NCBI GenBank assembly: GCA_031292755.1
Contig: JARLGM010000032.1
Coordinates: 1 to 49,884, forward strand
Length of the DNA stretch: 49,884 nt
Direction of reading: 5' to 3'
DNA from: Candidatus Sulfopaludibacter sp.
GTDB taxonomy: Bacteria > Acidobacteriota > Terriglobia > Bryobacterales > Bryobacteraceae
The position numbers were made by a program, and so were the translations under genes. Shown one piece after another: positions 17,601 through 24,239 of the stretch (its first letter is position 1; each line of letters begins with the position of its first letter). The notes under the pieces were generated by a model. The model had not been told where the DNA came from. It searched no databases and saw only the letters and a program-made list of their open reading frames with translations.

Positions 17601-17980
17601 AGCCGGGGACTGTCCGGTTCGATTTCGAGAAACGGGCGCAACTCGCGGGCGGCCGAGGGGGTATAGGTAAAGGGATATTGTTCCGCGTGCGGTTCCAGGA
17701 AGAAGTCGAACGGATTGTAAACCGCCATTTCGGCAACCAGATCCACCTCCACGGATAGCTCCGTGGTGGGTTCCGGGAAAACCAGCCGCGCCAGATAATT
17801 GCTCTGCGGGTCCTGCTGCCAGTTGATGAAATGGGTCTTCGGCAGAACATTTAGCGAATAGGACAGGATCGGCGTGCGGCAGTGCGGGGCGGGACGCAAA
17901 CGAATCGCTTGAGGACCAAGCGACACACGCCGGTCGTACCGGTATACGGTTCGATGATGAAGCGCAACGTGAATGGACAT
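14657..17980 (-). CDS. Transglutaminase-DUF2126 putative amidoligase fusion
   Basis: An 1107-residue protein. The N-terminal bacterial transglutaminase-N region (residues 1-90) leads into a transglutaminase core with an intact triad: Cys180 in RTGSCRDSAW, His229 in LHAWAEAYLPGAGW, Asp245 in GFDPTSG. From about residue 310 onward lies the DUF2126 region, starting RFTMGGEPTFVSLDD. Pfam describes this as a putative amidoligase, thought to be related to glutamine-synthetase-like ligases. Such proteins typically cluster with ATP-grasp and alpha-E genes, as here. It starts 21 bases after the stop of the upstream transglutaminase and is the last gene of the leftward operon from 21391. Predicted to process or make peptide-type amide bonds; the real substrate is unknown. 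Confidence 0.92.
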   Translation of the reverse strand: MSIHVALHHRTVYRYDRRVSLGPQAIRLRPAPHCRTPILSYSLNVLPKTHFINWQQDPQSNYLARLVFPEPTTELSVEVDLVAEMAVYNPFDFFLEPHAEQYPFTYTPSAARELRPFLEIEPDSPRLSAFLAKVPRQPQRTMDFLVALNQMVQSEIGYVIRMEPGVQSCEDTLTLRTGSCRDSAWLLVQIMRRLGLAARFVSGYLIQLVADVKPLEGPSGPTADFTDLHAWAEAYLPGAGWVGFDPTSGLLAGEGHIPLACTPDASSAAPVSGLLDPCNTEFRHEMTVRRIYESPRVTKPYSEQQWREIEKLGHQVDADLRAGDVRFTMGGEPTFVSLDDVDGPEWTTAALGPAKRQRAVELLGRLGRRFAPQGLLHFGQGKWYPGEPLPRWAFGCFWRKDQVPIWEDAGLIAEDGKDYGYTAEHARRFLEALSRRLQVDPAFIMTGYEDVFYYLWKERKLPVNVDPLDPKIADPLERSRVAQVFEQGLGQPVGCVLPLRPVTTGSGEPGWTSQPWFLASKEMFLVPGDSAMGYRLPLESLPWTKPEDVLYSYDPDPFTKRTRLPAKPERKRYLFDAPSVADVLNVAHAQPPEKGESAAWITRPAICAESRQGKLHVFMPPVEHIRDYLDLVAAIEDTAAYLGMPVLLEGYTPPSDVRINVLKVTPDPGVIEVNIHPAASWDELTTNTTTLYELARQSRLGTEKFMLDGQHSGTGGGNHVVLGGPTPEDSPFLRRPDLLRSLIGYWHNHPSLSYLLSGLFIGPTSQHPRVDEARTDSIYELEIAFDQIPDKGAPAGPLWLADRVFRHLLTDLAGNTHRAEFCIDKLYSPDSSGSRLGLVELRAFEMPPHAQMSLTQQLLVRALTAHFWETPYRRELVWWGTALHDRFMLPHFVQLDWKNVMADLREAGFEFQAEWFAPHFEFRFPQIGSVVRQGVQLELRHALEPWHVLGEEVSGSATARNVDSSVERLQVKVSGMSGERFVVACNGRRVPLHATENCGDFVAGVRYRAWQPPSCLHPNIPVHTPLVFDIVDTWTGRAIGGCTYHVAHPGGRANEQFPVNAQEAESRRLARFQDTGHTSGVMGVPPLEDNPEFPFTLDLRRSGRTIR

Positions 17981-18001
17981 GGGTCGTTCGGGGGCAAGCG
18001 G

Positions 18002-18973
18002 CTACTGTTGCTGGAGTTGCTGTTTAGTCTGCGCTTTCTCGGCTTGCTGATTGTTCTGCAGAAAACGGGACCATTCCGTGTCCGATGCAAACTCCTTGTC
18101 GGGAGGCAGCAGGGCATCGGACGGAGTCACGCGGACGCGGACCTGCAGTCCGGTTTCCGCGGCTCCCTTCATGCTGCCCACGGTTGGTGACACGTCCGCG
18201 TAATCGCGGCCAATCGCGGTTCGAATGTGTCTTCCGCCCACAATCACGCTATTGGTCGGGTCAAAGCCAACCCAGCCAATACGCGGCAGAAGCGCCTCCA
18301 CCCAGGCGTGCGTAGCACCCTCATCGGAATGATCGGAGTCCCCTGGGTCGCGATGCAAATAGCCGCTCACATACCGGCATGGAATGCGCAGGTTTCGCAC
18401 GATAGCAATCATGGTGTGCGCAAAATCCTGACACACGCCCTGCCGCGACCGGATGGCTTCTTCCACGGGAGAGTTGACCCCTGTACTCCGTTTTACGTAT
18501 GAGAAATATTGATGAATTCTGGAATTCAGAGTCGTCAGCAACTCCAGGGGTTCCCGCCCGTTTCGGTCCCGGACTTCCAGCGCTCTTGCCAGTTCTTCGA
18601 CTTCGGGCGAAGTATAGGCGAAGCGGCTCGGCATCAGCATGTCCCAGTAATCCTCCCGGTCGATCATGGCATCGAGTTCGTCCCATGCGCCGGGTCCCAG
18701 CGACTCGGGCAGCGGCGAGGGATTTCCCACCTCCACCAGGGCATCGGCGGTAATCGTCAATTGCTTGTGCTGCCCGGGAACGTCGAAATGATGCACCAGA
18801 TTGTCGAGGTGATCCTTGTAAGAGAATACCCGAGCCTGGGGGCTTATGGACAATTGAAAGTTGAAGCAGCGTTGCGTGTTCTCGCTCCGCGGCTGCATGC
18901 GCAATTCCATGGCGCTTTGCCAAACGGGGAGGCTGTACCGAAAACGAGTGAAATGTCGCACCGCGTAGAACAT
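18002..18973 (-). CDS. Transglutaminase family protein with Gln-rich tail
   Basis: A 323-residue protein with a beta-rich N-terminal domain (FYAVRHFTRFRYSLPVWQSA) followed by a transglutaminase-like core with an intact triad: Cys181 in RQGVCQDFAH, His222 in THAWVEALL, Asp238 in GFDPTNS. The last 20 residues form a Gln/Lys/Ala-rich tail ending in QQLQQQ, which could itself be an acyl donor; that is speculation. Its ATG overlaps the TGA of the alpha-E gene by one base (TGATG at 18971-18975), so translation is probably coupled. No signal peptide is visible, so it should be cytosolic. Confidence 0.92.
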   Translation of the reverse strand: MFYAVRHFTRFRYSLPVWQSAMELRMQPRSENTQRCFNFQLSISPQARVFSYKDHLDNLVHHFDVPGQHKQLTITADALVEVGNPSPLPESLGPGAWDELDAMIDREDYWDMLMPSRFAYTSPEVEELARALEVRDRNGREPLELLTTLNSRIHQYFSYVKRSTGVNSPVEEAIRSRQGVCQDFAHTMIAIVRNLRIPCRYVSGYLHRDPGDSDHSDEGATHAWVEALLPRIGWVGFDPTNSVIVGGRHIRTAIGRDYADVSPTVGSMKGAAETGLQVRVRVTPSDALLPPDKEFASDTEWSRFLQNNQQAEKAQTKQQLQQQ

Positions 18974-19908
18974 CAGGCCTCCAGTGCCGATTGGATCGGG
19001 TAATCGATATACACCATGTGAACCGCCGCATGCAGGCTCTCACACTGCTCGATGACGTCACGGAGGTAACGGTGCACTCCGCCGGTCATAATTTCCGATA
19101 TCTGAGCATACTCCAGTGAGGCGCGCAGCCGTCCGGCAATTCGCTCGATGGTGCCATTGGCATTGGCGAACGACGTCCGGGAGATGGCGGCAATCGCCGC
19201 GCCCATTTGTTCCACCGCGTAGCGCACGGAATATGGAAACTCCGGATTCAGCAGCAGAAATTCGGCCATCGAGTCGGGCTTCAGTTCGGCGGTGTAAACC
19301 TTGCAGTACGACTCAAAAGCTGCGCAACTTGCCAGCAGGCCCACGCAATCCAGGGTATCGGCTTCTTTGGATCTGGAAAAATACGCATCCAACAGGACCG
19401 GCAATGCGCAGGAACGTTCCATGTACTTCCCCAGTTGAATGAATTGCCATCCCTCGCCATGGTTCATGGTGGCGTCCGTCATGCCGTGAAACTGGTAGGA
19501 ACCTCGCCGCACGGCGTCCACCAGCCGCATCGGGTGGGCCTCCGCCTCGAGGTTGGAGCTGGCTTTTGTAACCTTGTGATACAAACTGTTCAGGCCTTCC
19601 CACATCTCCGAACTGATCTGCTCCCGAACCTGCCCCGCATTCTCGCGGCTGACGGCGATACAGTAGGCGATAGACGATTCGAAGCCGGCGTCGCTGGTCA
19701 GTTTGTGCATGGCGCTTTGCGGGTCAATGCCGCCGGCTTCCGTGGCGATGCCAATCGACGCCATGATGCGCTGCCATCTCTCCTCGGTAGAGAACTTCGA
19801 TGGATTCAGCATGAGGTTGTAATTGGCTTCCAGCACGCGCGCGCAGTGGTTGGCGCGCTCGAAATACCGGCTCATCCAATAGAGACTGTCGGCTACGCGG
19901 GAAAGCAT
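18973..19908 (-). CDS. Alpha-E domain protein
   Basis: A 311-residue all-helical protein that begins MLSRVADSLYWMSRYFERAN, the typical opening of the alpha-E family (COG2307). No catalytic residues are assigned to the family. It nearly always accompanies circularly permuted ATP-grasp ligases and transglutaminases, so it is expected to be a partner subunit or peptide-handling domain. Here it follows the ATP-grasp gene by 16 bases and overlaps the next transglutaminase start. The same domain appears fused to the ATP-grasp in the protein at 24236-26728, which supports a direct physical partnership. Confidence 0.92.
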   Translation of the reverse strand: MLSRVADSLYWMSRYFERANHCARVLEANYNLMLNPSKFSTEERWQRIMASIGIATEAGGIDPQSAMHKLTSDAGFESSIAYCIAVSRENAGQVREQISSEMWEGLNSLYHKVTKASSNLEAEAHPMRLVDAVRRGSYQFHGMTDATMNHGEGWQFIQLGKYMERSCALPVLLDAYFSRSKEADTLDCVGLLASCAAFESYCKVYTAELKPDSMAEFLLLNPEFPYSVRYAVEQMGAAIAAISRTSFANANGTIERIAGRLRASLEYAQISEIMTGGVHRYLRDVIEQCESLHAAVHMVYIDYPIQSALEA

Positions 19909-19924
19909 CGAACCACCTTGATGT

Positions 19925-21391
19925 TCAGTTCTCTAAAACCCACGTGTCCTTGGAGCCTCCGCCCTGGGATGAATTTACCACGAGCGAACCTTTACGTAAG
20001 GCGACTCGGGTAAGCCCTCCCGGCACGATGGTAACTTTCTCGCCAAATAGAACGTACGGTCGAAGGTCCACGTGCCGCGGCTCAATCCGGCCATTCATAA
20101 AACACGGCGCGGCCGAAAGCGTGATGGTAGGTTGCGCGATGTAGTTTCTGGGATCGGCCAAAATCTTCTCACGGAATTCGGCCCGTTGCTCACGGCTGCT
20201 GTGCGGACCGATGAGCATGCCGTAACCTCCGGACTCGCCTACGGCCTTCACTACGTATTTTCCCAGGTTCCCGCAGACCTCGTCGCGCTGAGCGCGGTCC
20301 GTCATCAGAAAAGTCTCCACGTTGTCCACGATGGGGTCTTCGTCCAGGTAATAACGGATGATCTTGGGAACGTAGGAATAGATCGCTTTATCGTCGGCGA
20401 CTCCGGAGCCAAGGGCATTGGCGAGAACTACGTTCCCAGCCCGGTAGGCATTGAAGAGTCCCGCTACGCCCAGCGTGGAATCGGCGCGGAAGGCCAGTGG
20501 ATCGACGAAATCGTCGCCGACGCGGCGGTATATGACGTCCACGCGCTGCAGACCGGAGGTCGTCCGCATGTAGACCGTATTGTCGTGCACCACCAGATCG
20601 CGCCCTTCCACCAGCTCGATTCCCATCTGCCGGGCAAGGAATGCATGTTCGAAATACGCCGAGTTGTAATTTCCCGGAGTGAGCAGCACGATGGTGGAGC
20701 GGCCCTCCGGCGCCAGGGAACGGAGCGTCGAAAGCAGTTCCTGGCTATACTGCTCGATGGGCCGGACGCCGTATTTTCGAAACAGTGCCGGAAAGATCTG
20801 CTTCATGACCTTGCGGCTGGTCAACATATATGAGACGCCGCTGGGAACGCGCAGATTGTCTTCCAACACCACAAACCTGCCATCCGGCATGCGGATCAGG
20901 TCGGTCCCCGCCACGCTGACATATACGTCGCGCGGAACTCTGACCCCCTGCATCTGCCGGCGGAAATGTTTGCAGGTGTAGATGATCTCCCCTGGAATCA
21001 CCCGGTCTTTGACGATCCGGCGCTCATGATAAATGTCCGCGAGGAACATGTTGAGAGCCGTAATTCGCTGTTTGAGACCGCGCTCGATGGTCGCCCATTC
21101 CGAACTTGTGACGATTCGCGGCAGCAGATCATGCGGAAAGATCTGCTCGGTGCTCTCGGCGCGCCCGTACACCGTAAAGGTGATGCCCTGGTTGAAAAAT
21201 GAGAGATCGGCTTCCTGCTTGAAGCGGTCCAGCTCTTCAGAGGGAAGGTTCAACAGTTTCGTGTAGAGATTCCGATAATGCGTCCGAGGCCGTCCATTGG
21301 CGCGGAACATTTCGTCATAAGCCTGCCCCATCGCATATTCGCCGAAGGGCGCGGGCATCTCCAGGTGAGCGAGTTGTGCTGGTGTGGACAT
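19925..21391 (-). CDS. Circularly permuted ATP-grasp type 2 ligase
   Basis: A 488-residue protein of the COG2308 family. Diagnostic segments are [37 protein letters not shown] (Glu177, Asp178, Asn179), [20 protein letters not shown], a LANALGSGV segment, [16 protein letters not shown] (Lys for nucleotide binding) and the C-terminal [18 protein letters not shown] and [11 protein letters not shown]. Family proteins are predicted to join a carboxylate to an amine using ATP, probably making short peptides or peptide tags. It is the first gene of a leftward operon of ATP-grasp, alpha-E, transglutaminase and transglutaminase-DUF2126. It keeps the acidic/Asn triplet that the fused paralog lacks. Confidence 0.94.
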   Translation of the reverse strand: MSTPAQLAHLEMPAPFGEYAMGQAYDEMFRANGRPRTHYRNLYTKLLNLPSEELDRFKQEADLSFFNQGITFTVYGRAESTEQIFPHDLLPRIVTSSEWATIERGLKQRITALNMFLADIYHERRIVKDRVIPGEIIYTCKHFRRQMQGVRVPRDVYVSVAGTDLIRMPDGRFVVLEDNLRVPSGVSYMLTSRKVMKQIFPALFRKYGVRPIEQYSQELLSTLRSLAPEGRSTIVLLTPGNYNSAYFEHAFLARQMGIELVEGRDLVVHDNTVYMRTTSGLQRVDVIYRRVGDDFVDPLAFRADSTLGVAGLFNAYRAGNVVLANALGSGVADDKAIYSYVPKIIRYYLDEDPIVDNVETFLMTDRAQRDEVCGNLGKYVVKAVGESGGYGMLIGPHSSREQRAEFREKILADPRNYIAQPTITLSAAPCFMNGRIEPRHVDLRPYVLFGEKVTIVPGGLTRVALRKGSLVVNSSQGGGSKDTWVLEN

Positions 21392-21510
21392 AACTCCACG
21401 TGAAGTAAACCGGGGGCCATTCGACGGGGAATAGGTGCCGACCGCAACGCTACTGCATCGAGTATACCTTGATCAATGCGGCATCGCGCACATTCGGCGC
21501 GGGCGTCACT

Positions 21511-21540
21511 GTTATGATAAACAAAGTTACGATAAACAAA
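21511..21540. repeat. Two tandem 15-bp direct repeats in a divergent promoter region
   Basis: GTTATGATAAACAAA (21511-21525) is followed directly by GTTACGATAAACAAA (21526-21540), one mismatch in fifteen. The pair is AT-rich in GC-rich DNA and lies between the leftward ATP-grasp operon (start 21391) and the rightward transglutaminase pair (start 21642). The position suggests a shared operator. A TATACT box for the minus strand sits at 21461-21466, but no good -35 box was found. Confidence 0.5.
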
Positions 21541-21641
21541 CGAAACCTCCAGGTGAACCGTGCGCATGCGTACCTTGGTCCATGGCGTGCTTCCTGAGGT
21601 AATTACGTCCAATTTCGTGCCGCGGATTAGGTACCACCTGC

Positions 21642-22460
21642 ATGCAACTCCGGATAGGTTATGAATTGATTTATCGCTTTCCACAATGCACACCGATCAT
21701 CCTTGTCTTGAATGTTCACGACTCCCGGGTCTCCGACATGTTGGTTCCCGATAACCTGATCACCGACCCGCCGATTCCGGTAACCAGCTATCGCGACAGC
21801 TTTGGTAATCAGTGCCATCGCATACTGGCGCCGGCCGGCCGCCTGCGGCTGACGGCGGATGCCGTGATTCAAGATAGCGGCCTGCCGGATGAGGTGATGA
21901 GCGATGCCTGGCAAGATTCCGTGGAAGATCTGCCGGAAGATACGCTGCTGTTCCTGTTGGGTAGCCGTTATTGCGAGACGGATCTACTCTCTCAAACTGC
22001 ATGGCAACTCTTCGCGGGCACGGCGCCGGGGTATGCGCGCGTGCAGGCTATCTGCGACTACGTCCATCGCCACATCCTCTTTGACTATCAGAGTGCCCGG
22101 CCCACGCGCAGCGCCGCCGAGGCATTCCACGAGCGGATTGGCGTTTGCCGCGATTACGCGCATTTGGCCATCACGTTCTGCCGCTGCATGAACATCCCGG
22201 CGCGATATTGCACCGGCTATCTGGGCGACGTCGGAACTCCGCCTCCCTTCCCGGAGGGCGATTTCGCAGCGTGGTTCGAGGCCTGGATCGGCGGCCGCTG
22301 GCACATTTTCGACCCGCGTAATAACGTTCCCCGCATGAGCCGCGTCCTGATGGCAAGAGGCCGCGATGCGTCCGATGTCGCCATCACCACCACCTTTGGC
22401 CCCAATGTTCTGGAAAGTTTCAAGGTCTGGACCGATGAGATTCCTGAAATAAGAGACTGA
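21642..22460 (+). CDS. Transglutaminase-like protein lacking the canonical His
   Basis: A 272-residue protein with transglutaminase-N and core regions. Cys169 (RIGVCRDYAH) and Asp224 (HIFDPRNN) are present, but the position that is His in the HAW motif of all the neighbours is Ala209 (DFAAWFEAW; codon GCA at 22266-22268). The C-terminus (RVLMARGRDASDVAITTTFG) is conserved in style and resembles a subfamily I recall near ATP-grasp/alpha-E genes, so the change may be subfamily-wide rather than a lesion. It could be a non-catalytic binder, or use another His. Its TGA overlaps the next ATG by one base (TGATG at 22458-22462). The ribosome site is weak. Confidence 0.88.
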   Translation: MQLRIGYELIYRFPQCTPIILVLNVHDSRVSDMLVPDNLITDPPIPVTSYRDSFGNQCHRILAPAGRLRLTADAVIQDSGLPDEVMSDAWQDSVEDLPEDTLLFLLGSRYCETDLLSQTAWQLFAGTAPGYARVQAICDYVHRHILFDYQSARPTRSAAEAFHERIGVCRDYAHLAITFCRCMNIPARYCTGYLGDVGTPPPFPEGDFAAWFEAWIGGRWHIFDPRNNVPRMSRVLMARGRDASDVAITTTFGPNVLESFKVWTDEIPEIRD

Positions 22461-23326
22461 TGTCGTTTCTAACCGTTCAACACTCTACCGTCTACCGTTA
22501 CCGGGAGCCGGTTGGACTGGGAGAGCATCGGATGATGTTCCGCCCGCGCGCCAGCCATGACCTCCGGTTGATCCGGACCAGTCTGCTTATTTCGCCGCAA
22601 CCCGCCCAGTTGCGCTGGCTGCACGACCCGTTTGACAACTCCGTCGCCGTGGCGACTTTTGAGGGAACCACGAAGGAGCTGCGTTTCGAAAGCACCGTAA
22701 CTTTGGAGCATTTTGAAAACTCCGGGCCCGAATACCCGCTTGAGGACTACGCGCGAACGTATCCGTTTCGCTATGCCGATGAGGACTTCCCCAGTCTCTC
22801 CAACGCCCTGGCAAAGGGCTACCCGGGCGACAGCGTGGATAGGTGGGCGTTGCAGTTTCTCGATCCGGCGGAGACATCCACCACCATGAATATTCTGCGG
22901 GCCATGACGTCTGGCATCCGCCGCGATTTCACCTATTCCCGACGCATCGAAAAGGGCGTGCAGTCACCGGAAGAAACCTTGCGAACCCGCACCGGCAGTT
23001 GCAGGGACTTCGCCGTCCTGATGATAGAAGCCACCCGGTCCCTCGGCGTCGCCGCGCGTATTGTGAGCGGTTATATCTTCATTCCCAACAACTCCGGCTT
23101 GGCGGGGGGCGGGTCGACTCATGCGTGGGTGCAGGCTTATCTGCCCGGAGCGGGGTGGGTGGATTTCGACCCCACCAACAGCATCATTGGCAATCGCAAT
23201 CTGATTCGCGTCGCCGTGGCCTGGAGTCCCGGGCAAGTGCTGCCCTTATGGGGCACCTACGATGGGCCGGCGGAAGCGTTCGAGGGGATGGACGTAAACG
23301 TGAGCGTCACCGAAGTGGAAGGTTGA
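22460..23326 (+). CDS. Transglutaminase family protein
   Basis: A 288-residue cytosolic protein. The N-terminal domain opens SFLTVQHSTVYRYREPVGLG, the bacterial transglutaminase-N pattern, and the core has an intact triad: Cys181 (RTGSCRDFAV), His221 (STHAWVQAYL), Asp237 (DFDPTNS). It is translationally coupled to the His-less transglutaminase upstream; one can imagine a catalytic/non-catalytic pair, but this is inference. Its 3' end overlaps the convergent transglutaminase by 20 bases. Confidence 0.93.
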   Translation: MSFLTVQHSTVYRYREPVGLGEHRMMFRPRASHDLRLIRTSLLISPQPAQLRWLHDPFDNSVAVATFEGTTKELRFESTVTLEHFENSGPEYPLEDYARTYPFRYADEDFPSLSNALAKGYPGDSVDRWALQFLDPAETSTTMNILRAMTSGIRRDFTYSRRIEKGVQSPEETLRTRTGSCRDFAVLMIEATRSLGVAARIVSGYIFIPNNSGLAGGGSTHAWVQAYLPGAGWVDFDPTNSIIGNRNLIRVAVAWSPGQVLPLWGTYDGPAEAFEGMDVNVSVTEVEG

Positions 23327-24239
23327 GTTCGTCGCCTGGCGCAGGCATGCTGCTTCCTTCAGAGTCTTCGCCGGGTTCCATATCCACGCCAACTTGCACT
23401 TTATGGTCGCGTCCACCTTGGATTACGCCGCGCACCGGACTCACGTCACCGTAATCCCGGCCCCAGGAGAGCGTGACGTGGCTCTGGAACGGGATCAGAT
23501 TGTTGGTCGGGTCCACGTCCAGCCAACCGGCGCCGGGGCAATAAACGGAAACCCAGGCGTGCGAGGCGTCTGCTCCCACCAGCCGGGCGCGTCCAGGGGG
23601 AGGGTAGGTCCGCAGGTATCCGCTGACATATCTTGCGGGCAGCCCCAGCGACCGCAAGCACGCCACCTGCAGGTGCGCGAAGTCCTGACAAACACCGCGC
23701 TTGTGTCGAAGCACTTCTTCCGGCGGCGTCCGGACGTTGGTTGCGTTTGCGTCGAAGCGAAAATCCTTGTGAATACGCCCTGTCAGGTCCAGCAGCGCTT
23801 CGGTGAGCGGCCTGCCGGCCGAAAAAGAAGGCGATGCATATTCCGCGAACTGCGAACCCGGCTTGACACGAGGGGACTCAAACACGAACTGGTAGGCTTC
23901 GAGTCCCTCCGGACTAAGATCGGCCGGCAAGCATCGCGCCACTACTTCCCAAGGCGGTGCGTGTGCCGGCCAGGGGGCTGGCCGATCCTCGAGAACCACG
24001 TGGCTGCGTGCCACTACCTGCAACTCGTCGTGCGGCTCGCGAATGGTAAAGAACGTGACCGAATTGCCAAAATAATCCAGTCGCCGGATTAACCCGGCGG
24101 GAGCGGGTGTGACCAGCAATTCATGCGAGGCACAGCGTTGATGTGCCAGACTCCGGGGAGTCAGGTAGGCTATGTGATTTCCGAACGAGACGGGAACCTT
24201 GTAAGTATAAGTTGTCTTATGAACGATTCTGTAAGTCAT
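23307..24239 (-). CDS. Transglutaminase family protein
   Basis: A 310-residue protein opening MTYRIVHKTTYTYKVPVSFG. The core has Cys184 (KRGVCQDFAH), His227 (SHAWVSVYCPGAGW) and Asp243 (DVDPTNN), all intact, followed by SWGRDYGDVSPVRGVIQGG. It resembles the transglutaminase at 18002-18973 in its VCQDFAH and RDYxDVSP signatures, so these two may be paralogs paired with the two ligases. Its ATG overlaps the stop of the ATP-grasp/alpha-E fusion (ATGA, 24236-24239), which indicates coupled translation. Confidence 0.93.
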   Translation of the reverse strand: MTYRIVHKTTYTYKVPVSFGNHIAYLTPRSLAHQRCASHELLVTPAPAGLIRRLDYFGNSVTFFTIREPHDELQVVARSHVVLEDRPAPWPAHAPPWEVVARCLPADLSPEGLEAYQFVFESPRVKPGSQFAEYASPSFSAGRPLTEALLDLTGRIHKDFRFDANATNVRTPPEEVLRHKRGVCQDFAHLQVACLRSLGLPARYVSGYLRTYPPPGRARLVGADASHAWVSVYCPGAGWLDVDPTNNLIPFQSHVTLSWGRDYGDVSPVRGVIQGGRDHKVQVGVDMEPGEDSEGSSMPAPGDELNLPLR

